From Holosporaceae bacterium (GTDB lineage Bacteria > Pseudomonadota > Alphaproteobacteria > UBA3830): a stretch of DNA of 32,219 bases. The DNA is taken from contig JAISZX010000066.1 in NCBI GenBank assembly GCA_031284365.1, positions 1 through 32,219 of the forward strand, read 5' to 3'. Positions 1-9,468 of this stretch are shown in pieces. The notes below the pieces were generated by a model, which was not told the origin of the DNA, ran no database searches, and worked only from the letters and a program-made list of their open reading frames with translations. How positions within the stretch are numbered: position 1 is the first letter of the stretch; each line of letters begins with the position of its first letter. The position numbers were made by a program, and so were the translations under genes.

Positions 1-85
1 ATATATGCAAATTCTTTTATAGTTTATTCTTGAGATATCTGGGGGAAAGAGGAAAATCCACAGTCACGGGGCGACCGAAGGAAGC

Positions 86-123
86 AAGTGCGCACTTATG
101 CGTATCCAGTATTCGGATAACGC
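86..123 (-). promoter_or_regulatory. oriT: Candidate oriT (Q-type/Ti-like nic region with adjacent inverted repeat)
   Basis: Minus strand reads GCGTTATCC-GAATACT-GGATACGC (imperfect inverted repeat, one bulge) followed by ATAAGTGCGCACTT, resembling the RSF1010/Ti nic consensus TAA(g/a)TGCGCcCT with the IR on the same side; it lies about 90 bp upstream of the relaxase gene. Confidence 0.6.
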
Positions 124-210
124 AAAATTGCCTACGGCGTATTTTGAGGAAATTTTGAGATATGCGAGGAGGTATGTTACCTTGTGAAGGTTTTGATATG
201 ATCCAAGCAA

Positions 211-3200
211 ATGGCGATATATAGCCTACATGTCGGTTTTGTAAGCAGGAGCAGCGGACGGAGCGCCGTACAATCTGCGGCTTACATTTGCGGAGAAAAT
301 TTGCACGAAGAGCGTCGCGACAAAATGGCAGATTATAGCAAGAAGGCCAAAAATGTGGCGTTTGTGGCTACGTTAGCTCCGGAGCAGAGCAGATATAAAG
401 GATTGGAAGTTTGGAACGCCGTTGAAAATTTCGAAGACAATTATGCAGATAAACATTTTAAAGACGAGAATGCCAGAATAAAATTTAAAAAATCTGCTCA
501 GACAGCCCAAACAGTCGTTGTGGCTCTTCCGAACGAATTTTCTCTAGCAACCAGCAAGGAATTGTTGGAAAAATTTATCAATACAAGATTTGTAAGTCGC
601 GGGTTAATCACGACTTATGCAATTCATAATTCTGAGGGAAATTCGCATGCGCATCTTCAAATTAGTCGGCGTGCAATTAATGAAAACGGCGATTTTTTGG
701 AGCGCAAAGATCGCGAAATTTGCACAAGAGCTGCTCTATTGGAAACGCGGAAACTATGGGCCGATATGACCAATGAATTTCTGGCTCGAGATGGGTTAAA
801 GGAGCGAATAACAGAAAAGAGTTTTGCGGATTTAGGAATTAATCTAGAGGCCACAAAGCATCGCGGCTGGTATGCGGACATTATTGGAACGGATAGCAGG
901 ATAGCGCAGGAAAATCTGGAAATCTCGAAAAGAAATGAAGAGAAAATTCTTATGGATCCGAGTATTATTTTGGATTATCTAAACGAAAAAAGCGCAGTAT
1001 TTAGCCAAAAGGATATTTTAAATGAAATTGGGAAAAGAGTCTTTGAAGGTAATAGGGTATCGGCGGTATTTGAGAAGGTTTTGGAGGAGGCGAAATACGT
1101 TGGAGAAAGCATCAACGGAGAGTTTTTGTATACGGGAGAGAGGTATCAGAAGCTGGAATCAGACGTGTTATCTAAATTTGATATTCTTGCATCGCAAGAG
1201 GCGAAAACAGTTTGCAGAAATGAGATAATTTTATCTGTTTTGGAAGAATACCCATATCTTAATAAAGAACAAAAAGTTGCTGTGGAAGGATTATGTGAAA
1301 ATGGTAATGTCGGCATTCTTCTGGGAAGGGCAGGGGCAGGCAAAACGACGACCATGAAAGCAGTGTCCGATATTTATAAAAACAGCGGGGCTCGAGTGAT
1401 AGGCATGAGTCTATCGGCGGTGGCCTCGGAAAATTTGGGCAGGGATGCGGCAATCGAAAGCGCAACGATAGCATCTTGGTCTCATAGATGGCGTTCCTAT
1501 GAGTTGGCGCAGGAGAGGTTTTTATCATTCGAAGCAGTGGTAACGGAGGGAATACTAAAGCAATTCGATTGGTATAACGATCTAAAAAGATATGAAAATT
1601 CTCAACTAAAATCCGGCGACGTAATTATAGTGGACGAAGCAGGAATGGTGGGCGCCAAGGATTGGAAGACGATACTGGACGCCGCCGAAAGGTTCGGAGC
1701 AAAGATAATAGCGGTAGGGGATGATAATCAATTCAAAGCGATTTCCGCCGGAGACTGCCTGAGGCAGTTCATAAATATGGATCGAGCAGAACTCAATGAT
1801 TCTACAACAATCGCCTCCGATGTCGACGAACTCCGGCAAAATGTATTCGAGCTTTCTGAAATTCATCGTCAACGTGAAAAATGGCAAAAGGAAGCGAGCG
1901 TTGAATTATCGAAGCTTAATGTGGGAGAAGCGCTGGCGAAATATGAAAATAACGGCCGGGTGCATACATGTGAAATTCCATCTTTCCCTGTGGCTAAAAA
2001 GTACTTAGAAATTGAAAAAATAGGATCGGCGGCTGTTTTGTGTTCCACCAATAGAGAGTGCACTACAATTAATGATGAAATCCGTTTTTTGAAGAAGGAG
2101 AAAGGAGAACTGGGGAAAGATTTTATAAAGATAAATGATAAAAACTTTGCTGAGAATGATAAGGTTATCTTTCAGGAAAATAATAAATTATTTGATGTGA
2201 AGAACGGGCAGGTTGGACTCGTAAAGTCGTTTTATGATGGAATCCTGTCTATAGAAACAGAATCAGGGACAAAAAACATCAATGTTTCAGAGTATGATAA
2301 AATAAATCATGGCTATGCGATAACGTTACATAAATCTCAGGGAAAAACTTTTGATAATACAATTGTAGTAGCCGGAAAGATGATGGATGCAAAAGCGATG
2401 TATGTGAGTATGACGAGGCATCGGGAAAATGTCGATTTATACTACAAAAAATCTGATTTTGGATCGTTCAGAGAGCTTGTAAACGCTGCGTCCAGATATG
2501 CCCATAAGGACTCTTTGGAGGATTATAGAAACATCGAAAATAAGAACAAAGCCAGAGTATTTGAATATAGGGAATTATTACTGGAAACTGCGTCTGTGCA
2601 GAGGGAAATAAATATCGGCGAAGCCGCATGGGAAGATTATTGGAAATTAAAAGAAAAGAGCAATACTCTTGGGAAAGAAATTTTGCAAAATTACGAGTCT
2701 TCGAAATTGTATTTGCATCAAATGGGAATCACAAAAGAGAAGCTAGAAATAGCAGTTGGCGTGAAGCTGCGACCGTTGAGCAACGTTGAGTTAGATGCAA
2801 AAAATACAGTTGAATTGTATGCAAAAACAGCCGGTGAAACGCGAACGTTATACAAAAAAATGAAAGCGGAAACCTTTAACATCAAAAATCATGTTTTATA
2901 CAAGCAATATTCGGAAATTCGCGATAATCGCAACGAATTCGCATCGAAAATTTTATCAAATTATCCGCTGCATCGGGAGTTTGTGAGAGAAATATCGAAA
3001 CAGTTCTTTATTTCCAGGAGAACTATGGAAAATCAGGTGAATTATGAAAAAAATGAGGCTGTTTTGAAAGAAATAGGAGCCATGAAGATAGCCCGCAATC
3101 CCTTCAGCAGACTTATACCAGCTACAGGAGAATTTATAAAGTCTGAGCAAAGCAATTCCCTCTATAAACTTTCACTGGAAGCCCACAGAAAAGTCGAAGG

Positions 3201-3690
3201 ATATGGCTTATATGTTAGCAGCGCCATGTTGGACAATTATGTGGGTTCAAAAGGCATAGAGATGGATACAAAAGAACAGATATACAAATATGCGAGCATA
3301 TTGGTTCAAAAAACTGTTGATGAACAAAATCTCAAAGCAGTATCTCCGGAATTGTTGGAATCTTGTATCAAACGAGCTATATGTTTTGAAGCATTAATGC
3401 AGGCTTCAGGGAAGAAAGAATTAACCCCCAAAATGGTAGACATTTTGCATAATAGGGCGCTGATATTGAGCGATAAATTAACGGACAATAATATTCGCGT
3501 GCTCAATGATAAGTCTCTTATGGAGCGAGCTAATTCAGCGATTCATGTGGAGAATGCATCTTCACTGTCGCCGGTTCAAAAAGAGCAAATTATCGATGCT
3601 CAAGTTCGAGAACTAAATCATGAGCGTCAGAGAGAAATATCCCAAATGAAAGAACTGGAAAAAAGTAAAAATTTTGAAATAGGTATGTGA
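211..3690 (+). CDS. traA: Conjugative relaxase-helicase, MobA/MobL N-terminal domain plus TraA (Ti-type) SF1 helicase
   Basis: 1159 aa; N-terminus MAIYSLHVGFVSRSSGRSAVQSAAYICGE is MobA/MobL-like; HUH-type motif NSHAHLQISRR; Walker A GRAGAGKTTTM; Walker B VIIVDEAGMVG; helicase motif HGYAITLHKSQGKTFD. Confidence 0.95.
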   Translation: MAIYSLHVGFVSRSSGRSAVQSAAYICGENLHEERRDKMADYSKKAKNVAFVATLAPEQSRYKGLEVWNAVENFEDNYADKHFKDENARIKFKKSAQTAQTVVVALPNEFSLATSKELLEKFINTRFVSRGLITTYAIHNSEGNSHAHLQISRRAINENGDFLERKDREICTRAALLETRKLWADMTNEFLARDGLKERITEKSFADLGINLEATKHRGWYADIIGTDSRIAQENLEISKRNEEKILMDPSIILDYLNEKSAVFSQKDILNEIGKRVFEGNRVSAVFEKVLEEAKYVGESINGEFLYTGERYQKLESDVLSKFDILASQEAKTVCRNEIILSVLEEYPYLNKEQKVAVEGLCENGNVGILLGRAGAGKTTTMKAVSDIYKNSGARVIGMSLSAVASENLGRDAAIESATIASWSHRWRSYELAQERFLSFEAVVTEGILKQFDWYNDLKRYENSQLKSGDVIIVDEAGMVGAKDWKTILDAAERFGAKIIAVGDDNQFKAISAGDCLRQFINMDRAELNDSTTIASDVDELRQNVFELSEIHRQREKWQKEASVELSKLNVGEALAKYENNGRVHTCEIPSFPVAKKYLEIEKIGSAAVLCSTNRECTTINDEIRFLKKEKGELGKDFIKINDKNFAENDKVIFQENNKLFDVKNGQVGLVKSFYDGILSIETESGTKNINVSEYDKINHGYAITLHKSQGKTFDNTIVVAGKMMDAKAMYVSMTRHRENVDLYYKKSDFGSFRELVNAASRYAHKDSLEDYRNIENKNKARVFEYRELLLETASVQREINIGEAAWEDYWKLKEKSNTLGKEILQNYESSKLYLHQMGITKEKLEIAVGVKLRPLSNVELDAKNTVELYAKTAGETRTLYKKMKAETFNIKNHVLYKQYSEIRDNRNEFASKILSNYPLHREFVREISKQFFISRRTMENQVNYEKNEAVLKEIGAMKIARNPFSRLIPATGEFIKSEQSNSLYKLSLEAHRKVEGYGLYVSSAMLDNYVGSKGIEMDTKEQIYKYASILVQKTVDEQNLKAVSPELLESCIKRAICFEALMQASGKKELTPKMVDILHNRALILSDKLTDNNIRVLNDKSLMERANSAIHVENASSLSPVQKEQIIDAQVRELNHERQREISQMKELEKSKNFEIGM

Positions 3691-3703
3691 CGATAAATTA
3701 CTT

Positions 3704-4525
3704 TTACAGAGATTTTATTTCAGAAATCGCTAACCCTGTAATTTCTGAAATTTCACGCAACTCCATATTTCTTGCCAGTAATTTTTGAGCGATTTTTTTC
3801 TTTTCATTTGTTTCACCTTCTTCTCTAGCGATGGTGAGTTCGCTATTATGGTCACTGATGGTTCTCTGGCGAAGATCGGCTATGGCACGGACTTCATCAT
3901 CGGCACTGATGTATTTTAGCGTCTCCATTGCTTCCTTTATTTCTTCTATTTCCAAGAACATCTCGTCAATAAAAATCGGATTTTTCAAAAAAGAAAGCCA
4001 GGCGGTGAGGAGATCGCGCCGATCGGCTTTTTTCGGATCGAAGCGCGGTAACTCCACAAAAAATATCCTCGCCTTATCGGTCATAATCTGATATGGATCG
4101 GGATCGCTCGGCTGAAACGTCATGTAGACTTCACTTATGGCGTTTTGGCGATCTGTCACGTTCTCCCCAAGTATCCAGACTCCGATGACGTTCGGTCCGT
4201 TGTAGGATTTTCCCTTCTTTACGGCTCTGGGCATCATGTTGGCCAGATAATGGAAGGCCCGCTGAGGGATCTCGCCGGTGTTGCGTACCTGAATTTCAAT
4301 ATCTAGTTTTGTGCCATTGTCGGTGGTGGCCTTCACGTCTAGACGGCTGGCCTTGTCCCTTTCTAGAATCCTCTCGATTTCGGTATTTTCTAACTGTAGG
4401 TCATTGATATATGGATTGTTTTTGAACAGAGAATTTAAAAGCGAGATTAACAGCGGTTTGTTCTTCTCCACACCGAAGATATTTTTAAATATGTAATCTA
4501 ATTTCGGGTCTAGTAGGTCTATCAT
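3704..4525 (-). CDS. Rpn/PD-(D/E)XK nuclease family transposase-like protein
   Basis: 273 aa; MIDLLDPKLDYIFKNIFG start, LDIEIQVRNTGEIPQRAFHYLANM core, and C-terminal IAQKLLARNMELREISEITGLAISEIKSL tail typical of the family. Confidence 0.9.
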   Translation of the reverse strand: MIDLLDPKLDYIFKNIFGVEKNKPLLISLLNSLFKNNPYINDLQLENTEIERILERDKASRLDVKATTDNGTKLDIEIQVRNTGEIPQRAFHYLANMMPRAVKKGKSYNGPNVIGVWILGENVTDRQNAISEVYMTFQPSDPDPYQIMTDKARIFFVELPRFDPKKADRRDLLTAWLSFLKNPIFIDEMFLEIEEIKEAMETLKYISADDEVRAIADLRQRTISDHNSELTIAREEGETNEKKKIAQKLLARNMELREISEITGLAISEIKSL

Positions 4526-4601
4526 AACTACATCCGCTTCGTAATATGCGTCCGCATACGCGAGTAATTATACAATATCCTTACGAAAAATATAACTTTT
4601 T

Positions 4602-7310
4602 TCAGCGCAGCAAAACATCTTCCACATTATGTGGTTTAAAAAGGCGGTTACCTGAGCTAATATGCGTTACCGTTTCTCCAAATGACTGGACTAATTGTTG
4701 GGCATTGTTTGTTTCGGAAAGCAGTAGCTTATTGCAGTCGGATAATTCACGAGAATTTTCAAAGAAGTGATTGATTATTATGGTATTTGAAGCGTGCTGT
4801 ATCAATTTCTTCCCCATAACGATTTTAATGGTTTCAGGAGTAATTATTTTCTCCATAAATGGCGTTAGCGCCTGCAGATGAACATCGCCTCCGCAGGATA
4901 ACCAAAGTACGGATTTATTCGATCCATAATATTCAGAAAAAGAGAATTCTTTTCTTTTCGAAATCAGCGCCTTAAAGCAGTGGAGCTCTTTTGCTATTCG
5001 GCTGCGGATTTTGATAAAAGTATCCTCATTATCTTCGATATTAACGAATGGCATCAATATAGATTTGATCTGTTTGAATGGAGCAAAACACAGTATTTGA
5101 AAGAATTCCTTTGTATTAATATCAAGACCAATGAGATATGCTATCAAATCCTCAATTTCTGCACATTCTGTTTTGATATTTTTAGCGAATCCCGAGATAT
5201 TTTGGCTATGGCGCAAATCTCCGAGGAAATCCCAAGATAAGCCGTTTTTTCTCAGAGGATTTATCAAAATATCGTCTTTTTCTGCCAAATGTTCGAAAAG
5301 AAAGTCTCCCTCTTCGAAGACTATGCCCTTTCGTTTACTGATCCTCATATCCGTCAATAATTGCCCCACGGTTTGGTTTATGGAGTCATCATTTCCCCAT
5401 ATATAGAAGGGCCTTTCGAATACAACTTCTGAGAAGTTCATGCCGGATAATTTTAGATAATCACCAAAAAATTTTGAGTATTTCTCACTAAATGTACTCA
5501 AGTCCAAAAGACGAACGGAGGTCGCCATATCTTGTTGGCATGGTTTTTGGTGGCCGTGCTCATGTAGTTTAAATTTCGTTTTAGCGACTACAGCTATTCC
5601 CGAGAATTTGATGAATGCCTCACCTGGGGTAAGATTCATGATTTCAGCATAGGGCACTGTTTGCTTTTTCTCGGTTTTTTGAGCGATATTAACTCCATCT
5701 CTCATGGTGTTTGCGCCGTAGGAAATGGCTTCCGACGCGGACACTTCTTCCTTCTCTCCGAGGAAGCTGCTCATATATTTAGCGGTATCCGGTTCGGGTA
5801 TGCCCATGACGATTTTAGTTCCACAAAGCCCTGTGATTGTTCTTGCAACTTCGTGGCCATAAATCCTATTCAATTGGGATATCATTTGGGTTCCAATAAC
5901 AAAGCAACCTCCGTATTTTCTGATTTCCGCCAATGACGTTTCTATTCTCGGCAGTCTATTCAGATTATGAAGCTCGTCGATGAAGAACCAGCAACGTGAC
6001 AAACGTGACGTTTGATCCGATATTTGCTTGGTACCAAATTTCAGTATTTTTGATCCAATCGCCTCCGTTGTCGGCGAATCTTGGCAGCAATTTTCCTGTC
6101 TCATCAGTGATTCAGTGGCGATCGATAACCAAGCAGTGATCAAAGGAGTCAATGATGCTCTTTCCACAGGTCTACATGATAGAAACAAAAGGCCATTTTT
6201 ATCCGAAGCAATCCATTTTCGAATGCTGAAATTTCCGTCAGAGGACTCCTTCAGAATATCAAAAACCGAAATGGCGTTAATGAGCATGGCGCGAACGGAA
6301 ATGGCCATTTTATCGGCTCTTTCGTCCATCAAACCATGGCCATATGTTCCCTCCAGATAATTTTGCATCTCCTTGAGGGATACTTTGAGCAATAGATTCA
6401 GAAACTCGTCAGTAGATTTTCCTTCCTTGATAGCTTTTTTAGCGGTTTCTTGGAAGACAATTTTAGCTGCTTCTTCCCAGAATTTATCTTGGCTATTTTC
6501 GCCGTTTCCGATAAGACAGGCGGCGACGTTTTTCAGTAAAATTTCGTCCTGACATTCGTTCAGAAAACTCCAGGAAATGGAGCGACCATCCAGTGGATTT
6601 AATATGATATCTCGACTTTCATCATAATATTTGTTCAAGTACGTGCCTACGGTATCAACAATGACGATCTTCTCGTTTTTGGTCGCAATCTGATCCAGAA
6701 GCTCAATCATGACGTTTGTTTTGCCGGAGCCTGTTGTGCCGGTAAGAATCGTGTGTCGGCATTCGGTTCCCTTGGGATAGGGGATATCCGCCAATATAAT
6801 GTCGCTTTTGTGTCTGATATATTTCCTGATTTTTGTTCCTTTCACATACTCATGTCCGGAAATCAGTTCTTTGCCGTCGCTGAGAGATTTGCCAAAATAT
6901 TTGTTGAAAAGCACCATGAGAAGCATGGCGGCAATGCTGATGCATGTGCTGAGCTTGAGAGCAAAGCTCAATGAGTCTTCAAAGCTAGCTTTGAAAAACA
7001 AACAAGGTTCGCCCGTGGCAATGACATAATCCGATACCTCTTTCCATTTACCGCTTCCAAATTTGAAATATGAGTGACTGAACAGGGTGGATGGAAGCGT
7101 CGTCATGTTGCTTCTATAGGTTGCTTTCAGGCAAACGAAATAGTTCCATATGCTGCTCGAGTTCCATTTGTTTATGAGATAGAAAAGGAAGCTCCCAAGA
7201 AAGCTCAGTCGCCCCACAAGCCAGATGACGTTCCAGTTTTGCATCATCATGCGCACACGATGCGCCAGCACCTGTCCGCCAATGGTGCTATGGTCTGAAT
7301 ATCTACTCAC
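4602..7310 (-). CDS. traD: Type IV coupling protein TraD (F-type) with an extra C-terminal domain
   Basis: 902 aa; N-terminal membrane segments, Walker A LTGTTGSGKTNVMIELLDQ, Walker B WFFIDELHNL, GTQMISQLNRIYG. Confidence 0.93.
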   Translation of the reverse strand: MSRYSDHSTIGGQVLAHRVRMMMQNWNVIWLVGRLSFLGSFLFYLINKWNSSSIWNYFVCLKATYRSNMTTLPSTLFSHSYFKFGSGKWKEVSDYVIATGEPCLFFKASFEDSLSFALKLSTCISIAAMLLMVLFNKYFGKSLSDGKELISGHEYVKGTKIRKYIRHKSDIILADIPYPKGTECRHTILTGTTGSGKTNVMIELLDQIATKNEKIVIVDTVGTYLNKYYDESRDIILNPLDGRSISWSFLNECQDEILLKNVAACLIGNGENSQDKFWEEAAKIVFQETAKKAIKEGKSTDEFLNLLLKVSLKEMQNYLEGTYGHGLMDERADKMAISVRAMLINAISVFDILKESSDGNFSIRKWIASDKNGLLFLSCRPVERASLTPLITAWLSIATESLMRQENCCQDSPTTEAIGSKILKFGTKQISDQTSRLSRCWFFIDELHNLNRLPRIETSLAEIRKYGGCFVIGTQMISQLNRIYGHEVARTITGLCGTKIVMGIPEPDTAKYMSSFLGEKEEVSASEAISYGANTMRDGVNIAQKTEKKQTVPYAEIMNLTPGEAFIKFSGIAVVAKTKFKLHEHGHQKPCQQDMATSVRLLDLSTFSEKYSKFFGDYLKLSGMNFSEVVFERPFYIWGNDDSINQTVGQLLTDMRISKRKGIVFEEGDFLFEHLAEKDDILINPLRKNGLSWDFLGDLRHSQNISGFAKNIKTECAEIEDLIAYLIGLDINTKEFFQILCFAPFKQIKSILMPFVNIEDNEDTFIKIRSRIAKELHCFKALISKRKEFSFSEYYGSNKSVLWLSCGGDVHLQALTPFMEKIITPETIKIVMGKKLIQHASNTIIINHFFENSRELSDCNKLLLSETNNAQQLVQSFGETVTHISSGNRLFKPHNVEDVLLR

Positions 7311-7427
7311 CAGGATGCTCCTGGAGGCGATAGCTCAATCCGATTATCTTTTTTCAATGATGCCTCTTTCTTGATCATAGTTAATTTTTCGTTAAATCCC
7401 AGTAGCCTCAGACCATAGCAAACAGAC

Positions 7428-7450
7428 TTATCCACAGAAATTGTGGATAT
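7428..7450. promoter_or_regulatory. Inverted pair of DnaA-box-like sequences (TTATCCACA ... TGTGGATAT)
   Basis: TTATCCACA at 7428-7436 and TGTGGATAT at 7442-7450 form a 7-bp inverted repeat in the traD / 221-aa ORF intergenic region. Confidence 0.4.
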
Positions 7451-7456
7451 TAACCA

Positions 7457-8122
7457 TTACAATTGTTCCGCAATTTTTTGTTGCTCCTCTTGCCGATACC
7501 TTTCTTGATAAAAGAGGATTTCATCAGAAAATTGCTTGGTTACATAGGATAAAGCTGTGATAAATTCCATGTGAGGTTCAACTAGCGCTATCTCTATATT
7601 TTTGCTTACATATAAAGCGGTGTTGTCTCCTACAGATGGGATATCTGAACTTGCAACTGTGTATTTTTTAGATAATTCTGAATGTAACTGTGAAAATCTT
7701 TTGCCACCACAATGCATCAGAAATCGTATTACTAAGCCTTTCTGATCTAAAATTAATTCAACTTTTTTTACGGGCAAACTCTCAGAAGAAAAATCATCTG
7801 CATTTAAATATAAGACTTTATATTTTTTATTGTAGATACTATCTTCCTTAATTACCTCAAACCTATCTCTAATCTCTTCTTCAGTTGTATTTTCTATCTC
7901 TATTCCATACGGAGCGGGATTGCCGATGCTCGGTCTCGGAACGATAGGTTTCTTTTTCGGGAGGATGGGTTTCTTTTGTTGCAATTCAATTGCTTGCTTC
8001 TGTTTTTGTCGTCGCTCCAAAGCGTTCCTGTCCTGATAATAGCTATAACCATATTTTCCGAGCAAAATCACCACGCAAGCGATCGCGCTTGCTAAGTATA
8101 TGCGTTTGTCTTTCTTATCCAT
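7457..8122 (-). CDS. Hypothetical single-pass membrane protein with Lys/Pro-rich linker
   Basis: 221 aa; one N-terminal hydrophobic helix (IYLASAIACVVILLGKYGYSYY), then KKPILPKKKPIVPRP linker and soluble domain; ends directly upstream of traD. Confidence 0.7.
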   Translation of the reverse strand: MDKKDKRIYLASAIACVVILLGKYGYSYYQDRNALERRQKQKQAIELQQKKPILPKKKPIVPRPSIGNPAPYGIEIENTTEEEIRDRFEVIKEDSIYNKKYKVLYLNADDFSSESLPVKKVELILDQKGLVIRFLMHCGGKRFSQLHSELSKKYTVASSDIPSVGDNTALYVSKNIEIALVEPHMEFITALSYVTKQFSDEILFYQERYRQEEQQKIAEQL

Positions 8123-8123
8123 A

Positions 8124-9368
8124 TTATTTTCCTTTCTCTAAAAGTTCTTGGATTTTATTTAGCGAGTCGCCAAGATCTTTTTGTTTGACGGTATCTATGG
8201 ACTCGCATCCTTTAGCCACACTTTTTTCTCGACGCAATTGGTCAACGACGGTTTTCAGCCGCTGCGCAAACGTTATTAATTGATGCAACTCTAGAGAATC
8301 AAAAAAGCTAATACGCAGTGTGCAGGAGGGCAATTTATCCTCCGGATCGATGGCTGCCATCACATTTGATCGCTCCTGACCGGTGCAGGAACAACCGGCG
8401 GCAAAGGAATATTCCTTTAGGCGTTCCATAATGTCCGTCAGCAGAACTCCGGCAATTGAAACAGACACAATGTGGGACGGACTGGACGAATTTATGTGAA
8501 TATTTCCGATTTTCGTCAGTTCTGTTGTTAGTACGTTGAAATTTCGCGCTATTTTTGCGGTATCGAATTTGAAATTTTGCACGGCGGCGGCAAAAGCGGC
8601 GATCAATTCCGTCGCTTTTGAGCCTGGGAAAAATTCGTCGCCGGAGCCGAATAGAATCGGCTGCAATCTTGATGGATCGCGTATGTACAGCGCTCCAATG
8701 CCTTTGGGGGAGCCGATTTTGTGGCCGGCCATGGTCAGTAGATCAATATGCAAAGCCTCAATGTCGATGTCGTACTTGCAAAAAGCCTGGGCAGCGTCCG
8801 TGTGAAACAGAATTTTGTGCTGTCGAGCGATTTCTCCTATGGCTTTCACGTTCTGCAAAGTTCCAATTTCGCTGTTGAGCATCTGGATGGAGATTAATTT
8901 CGTGTTTTTTCGAATACTTTTGCGCAACTGTTCCAAATCCACGTTCCCATGGCGATCTACATTCAGGTAGGTGACCTTGTATCTCCGCGTCTCCAGATGC
9001 TTGAAGACATTCAGCACGCTTTTGTGCTCGATCTTCGACGTAATCAAATGGCATCCAGGATTTCCCTGGGCTACTCCGAGAATAGCGATGTTATTGGCTG
9101 TCGTCGCGCTGCTGCAAAAATGTATCTGATCGGGCTTTGCATTTATCTTTCCCGCAACAATCTTCGCAGCCCTTTCTTCGATTTCCTTCAGGTGTTTCGC
9201 ATGAACATTCAGACCAGAAGAATTGCCGTCCAGCTGTGCAACCTTTACAAATTCCTCCAACGCTCCTCTGCTCGCTGCATAAGAAGCGGCGTAGTCCAGA
9301 TAAATTACTTCGTTTCCACCTGCTAACGCAGGAATCATCAAGAAAGATAATACAAGAAGTTTCTTCAT
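8124..9368 (-). CDS. Cysteine desulfurase (class V aminotransferase, NifS/IscS-like) with putative N-terminal signal peptide
   Basis: 414 aa; IYLDYAAS, SAATTANNIAI, HTDAAQAF, PLP-lysine motif AGHKIGSPKGIGALY, Cys loop AAGCSCTGQERS; N-terminus MKKLLVLSFLMIPALAGG is signal-peptide-like. Confidence 0.93.
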   Translation of the reverse strand: MKKLLVLSFLMIPALAGGNEVIYLDYAASYAASRGALEEFVKVAQLDGNSSGLNVHAKHLKEIEERAAKIVAGKINAKPDQIHFCSSATTANNIAILGVAQGNPGCHLITSKIEHKSVLNVFKHLETRRYKVTYLNVDRHGNVDLEQLRKSIRKNTKLISIQMLNSEIGTLQNVKAIGEIARQHKILFHTDAAQAFCKYDIDIEALHIDLLTMAGHKIGSPKGIGALYIRDPSRLQPILFGSGDEFFPGSKATELIAAFAAAVQNFKFDTAKIARNFNVLTTELTKIGNIHINSSSPSHIVSVSIAGVLLTDIMERLKEYSFAAGCSCTGQERSNVMAAIDPEDKLPSCTLRISFFDSLELHQLITFAQRLKTVVDQLRREKSVAKGCESIDTVKQKDLGDSLNKIQELLEKGK

Positions 9369-9468
9369 TATGATTTCTCTTTGTTAATTTGTGCGTTCAT
9401 TGATTGGTCTTCTAATTCTTCTTCATTTTCAACCTCAGCTATATTGGTCAGTTCTCGCAATTTATTTT

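Noticed and set aside
657-881. Antisense ORFs inside traA (657-881, 1146-1355, 1259-1528, 1606-1887, 2956-3150 and similar)
   Set aside because: Fully embedded opposite a well-supported long CDS, no recognisable domains, low-complexity antisense translation.
8758-9054. 98-aa ORF in another frame within the desulfurase gene
   Set aside because: Out-of-frame shadow inside a well-supported CDS.
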